Assembly (NCBI GenBank): GCA_031550085.1
Contig: JAVBOY010000002.1
Span: 1-64,000 of the forward strand
Reading direction: 5' to 3'
From: UBA4417 sp031550085
GTDB lineage: Bacteria; Bacteroidota; Bacteroidia; Bacteroidales; UBA4417
Length of the DNA: 64,000 nucleotides
Both the position numbers and the translations under genes were made by a program. Within the stretch, counting starts at the first letter, position 1. Every line of letters starts with the position of its first letter. The notes under the pieces were generated by a model that was not told the origin of the DNA, made no database searches, and worked only from the letters and a program-made list of their open reading frames with translations. Of the stretch, positions 8,764 through 18,400 are shown in pieces.

Positions 8764-9822
8764 TCACTCCACAAACACCGCTGCATTGGGACCAATACCT
8801 ACTTTGTAAGTCTTCAAATGCTGCCCGTCGGCGGAATAGCGTTTCAAATTTCCGGCAGCCGTATACGAAGGAGCTTCCAGGGCATAGATTTCGCCGTTTT
8901 TCGGACAAACGGAAAATCCGTTGAACATGCCCGATACCTTTAAAGTTCCGGCTGAAGCAGCATCCACGCTCAAAGCATAAATTCCCGAAACCGAATACCC
9001 GCAGCCATAGTAAATCGTTTGCTTATCCGGGCTGATGTCCAGACTCGAGAAGTGCTCGTTGCTTGAAAGGGTGATTTCTTTCAGGATAGTCAAATTGCCG
9101 GGTGACAATTGCACCAGTTTCGAAGGCGTTTCGCGCAAAACCGCCGACCAATCCGGCGTATAAAAAACATCCCCCGAACAAAGTACCCAAACCATATTGT
9201 TTTTGTCAACCACAAACTTTTTGGGCATCCCTCCCACTTCAATGGTTTTGACAACACTTTGCGTCGTCAGGTCGATAACCGAAACCGTGGAATCATGGTC
9301 AAACCCGCCGCTATTGGCAACAAACGCATAATTGCCGTGAATCAGGATGCCTTCGGGACCGCTTCCGACTTTTACGGATTTTTCCAAGCTCCGGGTCGAC
9401 AAGTTCAAAATCCCAACCGAAGAGTCGTCCCATTGGGTAAGGTATCCGTAATTCCCTTTCACCGCCATGAAGCGGGGCAATTTGAGGTTTTCGATCACCC
9501 CTTGCTGGGAAAAATCGGAAGTTTTTACAATCTCGATTTTGTTTGAGTTATTCACAATCAAATAAGCCTGATCGCCGATCAGATTCATACTTTGCAACAC
9601 ATCGCCGACCGGGCGTCCGTTAGCATTTTGGAAAATCTGGTTTGAAACCGAATCACCGGAAAAACGCAGAAAGCTGACCGAAGCATTTCCGGCAAACATG
9701 GCGCCTTCGTTTAGGATAAACGCACCATCGGAATAGCTGGTGTTTGGCGTTTCATGGTCTTTTTTACAGGAGAAAAACACGGCCACAAAAGCCAGGATCA
9801 AAAGAAGGTTGATTTTTTTCAT
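8764..9822 (-). CDS. btuG: BtuG-like surface lipoprotein (beta-propeller, cobalamin binding)
   Basis: The 352-residue protein is a lipoprotein (lipobox FFSC, Cys19) followed by YVTN/YncE-type propeller blades, e.g. GSGPEGILIHGNYAFVANSG and VGGMPKKFVVDKNNMVWVL. It is 12 nt downstream of a btuB-like gene that sits behind a cobalamin riboswitch. In Bacteroides, BtuG is exactly such a surface beta-propeller lipoprotein: it binds B12 very tightly and hands it to BtuB. The gene name rests on architecture and context. No B12-binding residues were checked. Confidence 0.78.
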   Translation of the reverse strand: MKKINLLLILAFVAVFFSCKKDHETPNTSYSDGAFILNEGAMFAGNASVSFLRFSGDSVSNQIFQNANGRPVGDVLQSMNLIGDQAYLIVNNSNKIEIVKTSDFSQQGVIENLKLPRFMAVKGNYGYLTQWDDSSVGILNLSTRSLEKSVKVGSGPEGILIHGNYAFVANSGGFDHDSTVSVIDLTTQSVVKTIEVGGMPKKFVVDKNNMVWVLCSGDVFYTPDWSAVLRETPSKLVQLSPGNLTILKEITLSSNEHFSSLDISPDKQTIYYGCGYSVSGIYALSVDAASAGTLKVSGMFNGFSVCPKNGEIYALEAPSYTAAGNLKRYSADGQHLKTYKVGIGPNAAVFVE

Positions 9823-9834
9823 CTTAATATAATA

Positions 9835-11763
9835 TTAGTTTTTAGAATTCCTTTTTTGCGGGTAAAAATTGCATTGCAGCGACAGTTTGTAATTCCGGCC
9901 GGGCATGGCATACCAGGTAATCACCTGATAAGGCGTGCCGGCAATGTTGGCGACACAAAAAGAAGTGGTTAGCTCCACCGACCGGATCCGTTTTTTGTAA
10001 TTCAGGGTAAAATTGCCGGTTTGATAAGCCTCCAGAGAATTGACATCGTCGTAATAACGCTTGCTATAAAAGTTATGGGTGTAATAGGCCGAAACGTTCC
10101 GGAACATCCACCGGAGCGACACATTCGCCTGATGCTGCGGGATGTAGATCAGCTGGCCGGCATCCGCCAGTAAACGCTCTTCGTCAGCCACCTGTGCCCG
10201 TGTGTAAGTGTAAGCGGCATCCAGTCCCAGATTATTTTTCCGGTAAGTCGTCCCGAGGTTTATCCGGCCCTCGAAACCATACGAACGGCCAATCTTTTTG
10301 TTGTCGGGCATCCAGACATTGGCCGCATTGGGAAACCAGACAATCTGGTCGCGGATCAGGTTGTAAAACCCGGTTTGGCTGAAATCGACCGTAAAGCGGC
10401 CGTCGAAATGCTCCTTCACGCCCAATTGCGAACTCCAGCCCGATTCAGGCGTCAAATCCGGATTTCCGCGCGTGTACATTCCGTTTTTCCAATACAAATC
10501 ATTCAAGGTGGGAATGCGGTAAGTCCTGGAGAAATTCCCCAGCAAGGTAACGATCTTTGAGAGTTGATAATCGGCTCCCACCGAATACACCAGCGGAGAA
10601 GCCTGCTCTTTGAGCCATTCCGCCCGCGCACCGGCAACCGCCCGGAGGCGGCCGGAAAAAGCCGACAGGCGATACGATAGCGCAAGCGCAAACCGGTTGC
10701 GGACGGGTTCCCCGGCGTAATCATCGGAAAATCCCGCTTCCCGGGTATAATTTAGATTCAGGTCGATTAGCTGGTGGGGTGTTATCGAGTATTTCCCTTC
10801 CAACTCGCTAATGGCGCTTTGGGCATAACTCCGTGCATGTTCCGTGGGCGGCAGAGGATTGTCGTACACGGTCTGGTTGAACAGGTAAGCCTCCTTAACT
10901 GAAAAACTAAAGAGCGAATCGACGTATTTCCAATGGACACAGACAAACAAATTATCGTCCTCCTGCGACGCCTGCGAAGGTTTGGTGTCGGTCATCAAGG
11001 TTTGCAATTCTTTTTCGTAAGCTTGGTACCAGATTCCGGTTTTCAGGAAGGATTTTTTAGACGTTTTCCAGGTGTTTTCCTGGAGGATTCCCCACTGGGC
11101 CGCTTCGGCATTGGTTTGCTTTTCGATGGGATACCCGAAACGGGCGGTATTTTTATAGGAAAAATCGTTCCGGGCGCTTTGGGTAAATACTTTTAAAGAA
11201 GATGCCATTTGAGGAGTTCCCCATTTGGCAGAAGCCCCCACGCTCCGGTCGCCGAAACTTCCCAAACTGCCATACACACCCACCGAATTGGGTTGCGAAA
11301 GCAGGCTGCCGCCGCCGATATGAATAATGCCGGTTACGGCGCCGCTGCCATACAGCACGCCCGAACCGCCGTATTGCACGCTTAAATCGTGAACCATAAA
11401 AGCAGGCAGCGTCGCCAGGTTCATGCTGCCGTTCATAGGGCTTGCAATGTTGATGTCATTCCAAACCACCGCAGTATGTGCCGTATTGGATCCGCGGACG
11501 GAAGCCGCCGAAAGTCCGCCGGGCCCGTACGAACGGATGGAAACCGCCGCATGCGCCGCCAGTACGTCGGCCACCGACTTGGACGAAAAAGTACGAAGCG
11601 CCAGGGTATCCACTTTTTCGAGTGTCGCACCGATCACCAGGGTGTTGATACGCTGCCCCACCACTTCCACTTCCGGCAGGTAGCGCGCCGTGTCTTTTTG
11701 CGGCATCGCCCGGAAAAGAATTCCCAGCAAAGCCAATGTAGTAAAAAATTTTTTCAAGTCCAT
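9835..11763 (-). CDS. btuB: TonB-dependent receptor, BtuB-like (vitamin B12 uptake)
   Basis: The 642-residue outer-membrane receptor has an N-terminal signal, a TonB-box/plug region (YLPEVEVVGQR, then SVADVLAAHAAVSIRSYG, GGLSAASVRG) and a long beta-barrel ending near LSLQCNFYPQK. The size and short N-terminus fit BtuB-type receptors rather than SusC. It lies about 115 nt downstream of a cobalamin riboswitch and 12 nt upstream of a btuG-like gene, which identifies the substrate as cobalamin or a related corrinoid. Inner-membrane BtuCDF genes are not in the window. Confidence 0.88.
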   Translation of the reverse strand: MDLKKFFTTLALLGILFRAMPQKDTARYLPEVEVVGQRINTLVIGATLEKVDTLALRTFSSKSVADVLAAHAAVSIRSYGPGGLSAASVRGSNTAHTAVVWNDINIASPMNGSMNLATLPAFMVHDLSVQYGGSGVLYGSGAVTGIIHIGGGSLLSQPNSVGVYGSLGSFGDRSVGASAKWGTPQMASSLKVFTQSARNDFSYKNTARFGYPIEKQTNAEAAQWGILQENTWKTSKKSFLKTGIWYQAYEKELQTLMTDTKPSQASQEDDNLFVCVHWKYVDSLFSFSVKEAYLFNQTVYDNPLPPTEHARSYAQSAISELEGKYSITPHQLIDLNLNYTREAGFSDDYAGEPVRNRFALALSYRLSAFSGRLRAVAGARAEWLKEQASPLVYSVGADYQLSKIVTLLGNFSRTYRIPTLNDLYWKNGMYTRGNPDLTPESGWSSQLGVKEHFDGRFTVDFSQTGFYNLIRDQIVWFPNAANVWMPDNKKIGRSYGFEGRINLGTTYRKNNLGLDAAYTYTRAQVADEERLLADAGQLIYIPQHQANVSLRWMFRNVSAYYTHNFYSKRYYDDVNSLEAYQTGNFTLNYKKRIRSVELTTSFCVANIAGTPYQVITWYAMPGRNYKLSLQCNFYPQKRNSKN

Positions 11764-11808
11764 GCAATCACAATCGATTCAAAAATCAATCGCATGCCAT
11801 CGGAAAAG

Positions 11809-11842
11809 GAAATAGAAAAACAAACAGCGAAATTTCTATTTC
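11809..11842 (-). promoter_or_regulatory. Candidate expression-platform hairpin of the B12 riboswitch
   Basis: GAAATAGAAA and TTTCTATTTC form an exact 10-bp inverted repeat with a 14-nt loop, between the riboswitch aptamer and the btuB start codon. It is AT-rich and lacks a clear T-run afterwards, so a role in translation control is as likely as termination. Confidence 0.35.
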
Positions 11843-11877
11843 TCGCTTTTCACCCGAAAGCTACGAAATTCGTTGAT

Positions 11878-12059
11878 GAAACATTGGTAGGTCTTCTGAC
11901 TTGCTTTTCCTGCGATGCGCCTTCCCATTTCCAAATGAAAACAGTGGCCTGAAAGATATTCGCAGAAATCTGATAAGCTTACAGCTGCGGGGACAGTACA
12001 GGACTTTCACCTGTTTCCCTTTTACCTCAAACCTTAAAAAAAGCTTGAGACCAAATTTC
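11878..12059 (-). ncRNA. Cobalamin riboswitch upstream of btuB/btuG
   Basis: Read on the minus strand the element runs 12059 to 11878. It contains the conserved blocks AAAAGGGAA, GGTGAAAGTCC, TGTCCCCGCAGCTGTAAG, the B12-box-like GCCACTG, GGGAAGG and GTCAGAAGACCTACC, all in the order of the adenosylcobalamin aptamer (Rfam Cobalamin family). The outer strands AAATTTGGT and ACCAATGTTT can pair to close P1, and CTCAAGC with GGTTTGAG forms the next helix. It should repress btuB and btuG when cobalamin is plentiful. Confidence 0.93.
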
Positions 12060-12109
12060 AACGGCAAAAGTAGCCAAATTTTCGATTTCACCAAATCGTT
12101 TCCGGCGAT

Positions 12110-12480
12110 TTTTTTTTGTTGTTGAATTGTTGAATCGTTGAATTGTTTATTTGGGAAAATGGGGAAATCGGGGAAGTGGGGAAAAAGGTTCAAGGTGAAC
12201 GGTACAGGGTGAAATTGGGGAAGCCGTGTAAACCGGGGAAAAGAGGAAATGGGTATTTGTTGAATTGTTGAGTTGTTGAACTGTTTAATTGTAGAGTTTG
12301 AAAGGGAAAATCGGGGAAATGGGAAAAAAGGTTCAAGGTGAACGGTACAGGGTGAAAACGGGGAAGTTGGGGAAATGGGGGAAGTGTGTGCTCGATTGAT
12401 TTTAATACGATAATAAAATCTAATAATATATTATTTTAATCGCATAGTGTAAAATGTGAACAGTGAAGCGTGAAAGGGTT
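12110..12480. repeat. Word-like repeats, including direct repeat copy 1
   Basis: The stretch upstream of the riboswitch has no gene. It repeats TTGAATTGTTGAA words and runs such as GGGGAAATCGGGGAAGTGGG and GGTTCAAGGTGAACGGTACA (twice). Its end, 12363-12477, is copy 1 of the 115-bp direct repeat that recurs at 15044-15158. Confidence 0.7.
12363..12477 (+). repeat. 115-bp direct repeat, copy 1
   Basis: Aligned by eye with 15044-15158, the two copies have the same length and about four mismatches. Both contain CTCGATTGATTTTAATACGA and the words GTGAACAGTGAAGCGTGAAAG. The pair brackets the ATPase-methyltransferase gene. Confidence 0.85.
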
Positions 12481-12509
12481 GGTTAGCTTTAATTTATTAG
12501 CACATTTTC

Positions 12510-12720
12510 ATAAAGCCACATAGTGGCGGAATCTTTGTAAAAAATATACGAACAAAAAATAAAGCCACGTAGTGGCGGTATCTTAAAACAAATAACAACA
12601 GGCTACAAAAGATTTTACAATTTAGATGCCGCAGCTACGCTGCTTCTTTGTACGGATCGTATTTCCTACAATGGTTTCGCGGCTACGCCGCTAAGGGGCT
12701 GTGTCGCGGCGGAATCTTTG
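12510..12720. repeat. Cluster of REP-like short palindromes
   Basis: Two units of the form AAAGCCACrTAGTGGCGG lie at about 12512-12529 and 12561-12578. GCAGCTACGCTGC follows at about 12631-12643 and GCGGCTACGCCGC near 12679-12691. Each is a hairpin with a CTACG-like or xTAG centre and several are followed by TATCTT or AATCTTTG. This resembles REP sequences mobilised by REP-associated tyrosine transposases, but no such transposase is present here. Confidence 0.6.
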
Positions 12721-12769
12721 CCAAAAGAAGCCCGTTTCCCTCCTTAGTGGAGGAAGAGTGAGAGCGTGT

Positions 12770-14749
12770 TCAGCGTTTTTCTTCGGCAACTGCATCTAAG
12801 TGCGGGGATGGGGGTTTCGCCGTTGTTGTGAGTTCTTCATAGGATAATTGCGCATTGGCCAGTTGCTGCGTCCAAAAGCCATGCAAGGTTCCGTTTTTAT
12901 AATTTTTATCAGCCTCCCTCAACTTCACGATCTGTTCTTTTGCTGTTTCCAAAACGGATTCAAGGGCTTTGATCCGTGAGTCCGCATCAATCCAGTGCAA
13001 GCACGGTTTCGGAATCCGGTGCGTTTTTAAACGGCCGTCTCCGTTTTGGTCCGAATATCCGAAGTCCTTGTCCTGTTCGGTAATCTTGAAAAGGCGTTTC
13101 AACTGCGGGGTATCCAATACCAGAAAGCCGTTTTGATATGCCTTTTCACCCACCGGCATTTGGTGATCTTCCACCAACAACAGCAGGCCGTTTTCTTTCA
13201 AACATTTCGAAATACGCCCCTTCGGTTGAAATAACCCGAGCCAGTCCTTGGGATCGATTTCGTGCAATACGTTGCACATGACCACTACATCAAAACTCTC
13301 TTCGTCGTGATCGGAAAACAGGGCGGTAAAATCCGTGTAATAGCGTTTGGAGGCCGTTCCGTAAACTTTGGCGATGGCTGCTTCGCACGATTCTTTGTCT
13401 GTGGCAAAGTCGTCGTAAGCAATGTAATCGACTTGCCGCCGAAGTTGTTCCGCATTCGAGGCCTCCAGATCAAAGAGGTTGGCCAACAAACGGCCTTGTC
13501 CCGCCCCAAAATCCAGGATCCGTATTTTTTCGCTCCCGGCCTTGGTCAATAATTCGACCCGCACCTGAATGGCCTGCGGATCGTTCGGACGGCTTTCTGC
13601 GGTGCAAGGTTCTACTAAACTTTCGCAGGCATAGCGGATGGCGGCTAACTGCGCCGGAAGGGCGGTAAAGTTTTGAAGCCTTGCCACTTCTTCTTCGCTG
13701 CCCAACAAGCTTTCCAATACTTTTTCGGGAATTTTCCCGGCATGACGGATCTTTCCTTCCTCGACAAACCAAATCTGCGAAGGATCAAAATGCGCCAGCA
13801 GGGGAACGGAATGGGTCGCAATCCAAATCTGGCCGTTGGTAACAATTTTCCGGATTCGTTCAATCACCTCGAGCACCACGGACGGGTGCAGGTGGTTTTC
13901 CGGCTCGTCAAGCACCAGGATCATATCCGTTAAAGTAGTTTCTTGGGTATACACCGCCAAACAAAACTGCAGCAAAACTTTTTGACCGTCCGACATTTTG
14001 GCTTTCGCCAAAGGAAAACCAAAAAGGGTGGCTTTGTTATCGATGTTTCTTTCGAGATCTGTATTTAAAAACGTCCGTATCAAAGTTCCAAGCCGTTCAT
14101 AGTCACTGATAGCCTGTGCTTTTTCTTTATCCGGGATTTGCGTATAAGGATGGGTGGCATTAAACCAGCGATCCTGAATCAATTGAATTCTTACCAAAAC
14201 GCCTTGATGTGGTGTTTGTACACTCGCTTGGTTAATACCCATCGCATAGTGTCTCAGTGTTTTTTGAGATAATTCGCTGGGATCTATCAAATCCATTGGA
14301 TTGGGAAGAAAGTGGACGGCTGTGTACTGATTCGCTAATACATCGGTTTCTACTAAATTCCACTCCAATACATATTGGTATCTCTGCGCATTATTCTCAA
14401 TCTTTTTAAGCCGCTTTTTTGCAACTTCCAAATAGCTCTCCAAATTTTCAACTTCAAAAATTTTAAACCGATCCTGCAATTGCTCTTCCGAATAATTTTT
14501 ATAGCCCTCATTGCAAACTTCATCCTTCAACGTTTGATAGATTTCTGTTTCACTCCGAGCCTTTTCCACTCTTGAATTCGAAATTTTTTCATTCTTAAAA
14601 CACTCAAATATCCGGTTCAGAGTTCGGGTTTTTCCCGCCCCGTTTTTTCCGGCCAGTAAGACCACGCTTTCCAGCCGGTCCATTTTTATGGAATCCAACC
14701 CGTCTTTCCGCTCCGGTTTTACGGGGATATTTACCTTGGTGATTCGCAT
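12770..14749 (-). CDS. ABC-type ATPase fused to SAM-dependent methyltransferase
   Basis: The 659-residue protein joins two domains. The first (1-350) is an AAA_21/SMC-like ATPase with Walker A GKNGAGKT (34-41), a helical insertion (about 60-240), an ABC-type signature KMSDGQK (251-257), Walker B MILVLDEPENHLHP (276-289) and an H-switch ATHS (311-314). The second (about 395-560) is a class I methyltransferase with motif I ILDFGAGQGR (411-420) and FDVVVMCNVLHEI (486-498). A predicted coiled tail follows (about 590-640). ATPases of this type occur in defence and DNA-repair proteins (OLD, AriA, Septu). I know of no named system with this fusion. The gene stands alone between 115-bp direct repeats, with no nuclease or toxin partner. 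Function unknown. Confidence 0.85.
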   Translation of the reverse strand: MRITKVNIPVKPERKDGLDSIKMDRLESVVLLAGKNGAGKTRTLNRIFECFKNEKISNSRVEKARSETEIYQTLKDEVCNEGYKNYSEEQLQDRFKIFEVENLESYLEVAKKRLKKIENNAQRYQYVLEWNLVETDVLANQYTAVHFLPNPMDLIDPSELSQKTLRHYAMGINQASVQTPHQGVLVRIQLIQDRWFNATHPYTQIPDKEKAQAISDYERLGTLIRTFLNTDLERNIDNKATLFGFPLAKAKMSDGQKVLLQFCLAVYTQETTLTDMILVLDEPENHLHPSVVLEVIERIRKIVTNGQIWIATHSVPLLAHFDPSQIWFVEEGKIRHAGKIPEKVLESLLGSEEEVARLQNFTALPAQLAAIRYACESLVEPCTAESRPNDPQAIQVRVELLTKAGSEKIRILDFGAGQGRLLANLFDLEASNAEQLRRQVDYIAYDDFATDKESCEAAIAKVYGTASKRYYTDFTALFSDHDEESFDVVVMCNVLHEIDPKDWLGLFQPKGRISKCLKENGLLLLVEDHQMPVGEKAYQNGFLVLDTPQLKRLFKITEQDKDFGYSDQNGDGRLKTHRIPKPCLHWIDADSRIKALESVLETAKEQIVKLREADKNYKNGTLHGFWTQQLANAQLSYEELTTTAKPPSPHLDAVAEEKR

Positions 14750-15043
14750 ATCTTTTTTATTAGTTGTTTATTTTTATGGTATTTACATAGCAAAAACCAT
14801 ACCTCCACTCCTGCCATCGCACAGAAAACACGACAGGGAAAGCCCTTTCCCCGCTGTAAAAAGAAGCGATATTTACCGGAACAAATCGATTTTATTTATT
14901 TTTTTATAAACTAAAAGGCAAATATAGAAAGTTATTGTTATACCTAGTGTTTTGTATGGGTCATTTTTTCACAACTCAAAATTCGAGAAAGAGTACTTTA
15001 AAACGCTATCCGGGCTAAGGATGACCCGTGCAAGGTAAATGGA

Positions 15044-15158
15044 GAAGTTGGGGAAAGGGAGGAAGTGTGTGCTCGATTGATTTTAATACGATAATAAAAT
15101 CTAATAATATGTTATTTTAATCGCATAGTGTGAAATGTGAACAGTGAAGCGTGAAAGG
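15044..15158 (+). repeat. 115-bp direct repeat, copy 2
   Basis: This is the partner of 12363-12477, in the same orientation, 2681 bp apart and about 111/115 identical by eye. The four differences are two in the G-rich start, one in the AATATG/AATATA segment and one at TAGTGTG/TAGTGTA. Confidence 0.85.
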
Positions 15159-15447
15159 AGAAACATGTCCCCCGCTTGCGGGGGTGCCCGTAAGGGTGGG
15201 GGGTGTTGTTCTGTAAACGAGTAGGCTATTTTTAAAAGAGGAAAGGGTTTCATAGTGAAATGGTTCAAAAGGTACAGGGTAAACTCGTTAACCGTAAACC
15301 TGTTAACTAAAAAAGTTACACTGAGAATCACTGAGAGTTCGCTGAGTTTCGCTGAGCTTTTCTGTTAACTCATTTACTCGTCACCCGTTACCAAACCTAT
15401 TTTCAATTCTCCATTTTCAACTTTCAATTAATTAAAGTCAAGATTCG

Positions 15448-15456
15448 TACCTTTGT
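15448..15456 (+). promoter_or_regulatory. Putative -7 box for purL
   Basis: TACCTTTGT matches TAnnTTTGY exactly, 34 nt upstream of the ATG at 15491. No clear -33 TTTG is seen because the upstream sequence is repeat-derived. Confidence 0.5.
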
Positions 15457-15490
15457 ACTTTCAAAACACAATCCAATCAAGACTTTTCCC

Positions 15491-18400
15491 ATGATCCTGT
15501 TTTTCAAGCATTCCACTACTCTTTTTGCCGTTGATTGTTCCGAACCGCTTCCGCAAGCCGATATTCAAAAATTAGAATGGCTTTTTGGCGATGCAAAGCT
15601 TTGCCCTGCACCCGGATTGGAAGGGTATTTTATCGGCCCGCGCCGCGAAATGATTACCCCTTGGAGCACCAACGCCGTGGAAATTACCCAAAATATGGCC
15701 ATCGACGGGATTGCCCGGATCGAAGCGTTCCAACAAACGGAAACTTCCGAGGCCACTTACGACCATATGTTGCAACGCATGTACCACGGCTTGGACCAGC
15801 ATCTTTTTACCATTGAAAAACAACCCGAACCCATTGTTTTTATTGAAAATATTGCCGGTTACAACCGCCAGGAGGGACTGGCCTTGAGCGAAGAAGAAAT
15901 TGCCTATTTGAATGAAGTCAGCGCCAAGCTGGGGCGCAAGCTGACCGACAGCGAAGTGTTCGGTTTTTCACAGGTGAATTCCGAGCATTGCCGCCACAAA
16001 ATCTTCAACGGAACGTTTGTGATCGACGGCAAGGAGCAGCCTTCGAGTTTATTCTCCCTGATCAAGGAAACGTCCAAACAACATACCGGACGTATTGTTT
16101 CGGCTTACAAGGATAACGTCGCCTTTGTCAAAGGGCCTGCGGTGGAGCAGTTCGCTCCCCAATCACCCGAAAAGCCCGGATTCTTTGAAATCAAGGAAAC
16201 GGATTCGGTGATTTCGCTTAAGGCGGAAACGCACAATTTCCCCACCACCGTGGAACCGTTCAACGGGGCGGCCACCGGTTCGGGAGGCGAAATCCGCGAC
16301 CGCATGGCCGGCGGAACGGGTTCTATTCCCATTGCAGGAACGGCCGTTTACATGACGTCGTATCCGCGGAACAAAGGTGGCGACAACTGGGAAACAGCAA
16401 ATCCCGAACGCAACTGGTTGTATCAGACACCGGAAGAAATTTTAATCAAAGCCTCGAACGGGGCTTCCGATTTCGGCAATAAATTCGGGCAGCCGCTTAT
16501 TTGCGGTTCGGTGCTGACGTTTGAATATTTCGAAGAACTGAAAAAATACGGCTACGACAAAGTAATTATGTTGGCGGGCGGTATCGGCCAGGCCAAACTG
16601 GAGCATGCGCAAAAAGGGCATGCGCAGCCGGGCGATAAAGTGGTGGTGATGGGCGGCGACAATTACCGCATCGGCATGGGCGGCGGCGCCGTGAGCAGCG
16701 TAGCCACCGGCGAATATGCCAACGCCATCGAGTTGAATGCCATCCAGCGTTCCAATCCTGAAATGCAAAAGCGGGTTTACAATGCCATCCGGGCCATGGC
16801 CGAAAGCGATCAAAATCCCATTGTTTCCGTGCACGACCACGGCGCAGGCGGACATTTGAATTCGCTTTCCGAACTGGTAGAAGAACAAGGCGGAACCATC
16901 GACCTCAGCAAACTTCCGGTGGGCGACCCTACCCTTTCGGCCAAGGAAGTGATCGGAAACGAAAGCCAGGAACGTATGGGTTTGGTGCTGAAAGAAAAAG
17001 ACATTGATTTCCTGAAACAGGTGTCGGAGCGCGAACGGGCGCCCATGTATGTGGTGGGCGATATTACGGGCGATATGAATTTTTCCTTTGCCAACTCGCA
17101 AACCGGGGAGCGCCCCATCGACTTGAAACTGGAATACTTGTTCGGGAAATCGCCGAAAACGGTGCTTCGCGACCAGACAAAGCCTGCTTCGTTTGAAGAA
17201 ATTTCGTACGACCCGGCAAAAATCGGCGACTATATCAGCCAGGTGCTTCAATTGGAAGCGGTGGCTTGCAAGGATTGGTTGACCAACAAGGTCGACCGCT
17301 CGGTGACAGGGCGTATTGCGCACCAGCAATGTGCAGGCAAGTTGCAGCTTCCGTTGAATAATGTGGGCGTAGTAGCATTGGATTTCCAAGGGGAAAAAGG
17401 AATCGCTACTTCCATCGGCCATGCGCCGGCAGCAGCGCTGATTGATGCGGCCGGAGGTTCGGTGCTTTCCGTGGCCGAATGCCTGACCAATCTGGTATGG
17501 GCGTCCATTGCCGACGGATTGCCGGGCGTTTCGTTGTCGGCGAACTGGATGTGGCCCTGCAAAAACGAAGGGGAAGATGCACGTTTGTACCAGGCTGTAA
17601 AAGCCATTTCCGAGTTTGCCATTCAATTGAAGGTAAACATTCCCACGGGCAAGGATAGCCTGAGCATGACGCAAAAATATCCGGACGGCAACACGGTGCT
17701 TTCGCCCGGAACGGTGATTGTATCGAGCGTCGGCGAAGTGACGGATATCCGCAAGGTGGTTTCTCCTGTTTTGAAAGAAAACTTTACCTCCAGCCTGATT
17801 TACATCGATTTCTCGAAAAGCGGTTTTGCTTTGGGCGGAAGCGCTTTTGCACAAATCATCCATCGATTGGGAAATGAAATCCCCACCGTAGCCGATGCGG
17901 CTTATTTCGCCAACAGCTTCCAAGCCATCCAACAATTGATTGAAAAAGAAAAAATCTTGGCAGGGCACGATGTATCGGCCGGAGGGTTGATCACGACCCT
18001 GCTCGAAATGTGTTTCAGCCACAACGGATTGGGCTTGCAGGTCGATCTTTCCTCATTCAACGAAAAAGACCTTATCAAGCTTCTGTTCAGCGAAAAGCCC
18101 GCCGTGGTTATCCAGGTGGATGATCTGGATTTTGTAACGGTCTTTTTGAACGAACAGGGAATTGATTTTTCGGTGCTCGGAACCATTATGCCAAACGGCG
18201 AACTGAACATCCGGCAAAACGAAAAGGAATTCCGCTTCGATATTGCCCGGCTGCGCGACGACTGGTTCCGCCCCTCCTACTTGCTCGACCGCAAACAAAG
18301 CGGCGAACAGAAGGCGAAAGAGCGTTTTGACAATTACGCCAAAGCGGAACGCCGGTTCGATTTCCCTACAACCTTTTCGGGAACCTTTGCCCAATACGGC

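Larger units (their letters stand above)
14750..15490. repeat. Gene-free stretch with repeats upstream of purL
   Basis: No gene is visible in these 740 bp. They hold direct repeat copy 2 (15044-15158), a GC-rich palindrome CCCCCGCTTGCGGGGG (15169-15184), an irregular series of CACTGAG/CGCTGAG words (about 15318-15356), further word-like repeats, and a purL promoter at the end. Confidence 0.65.

Noticed and set aside
11861..12193. Minus-strand open frame of about 110 codons
   Set aside because: It lies across the cobalamin riboswitch, and its amino-acid sequence has no recognisable features. The RNA element explains the sequence.
15160..15215. GC-rich palindrome upstream of purL as a terminator
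   Set aside because: No T-run follows on either strand and no gene ends there; it is better taken as another REP-like palindrome.
16442..18022. Long minus-strand open frame (526 codons) within purL
   Set aside because: It is antisense to the well-supported purL coding region. GC-rich third positions of purL produce long shadow frames. The residue pattern is rich in His, Arg and Gly and unlike a folded protein.
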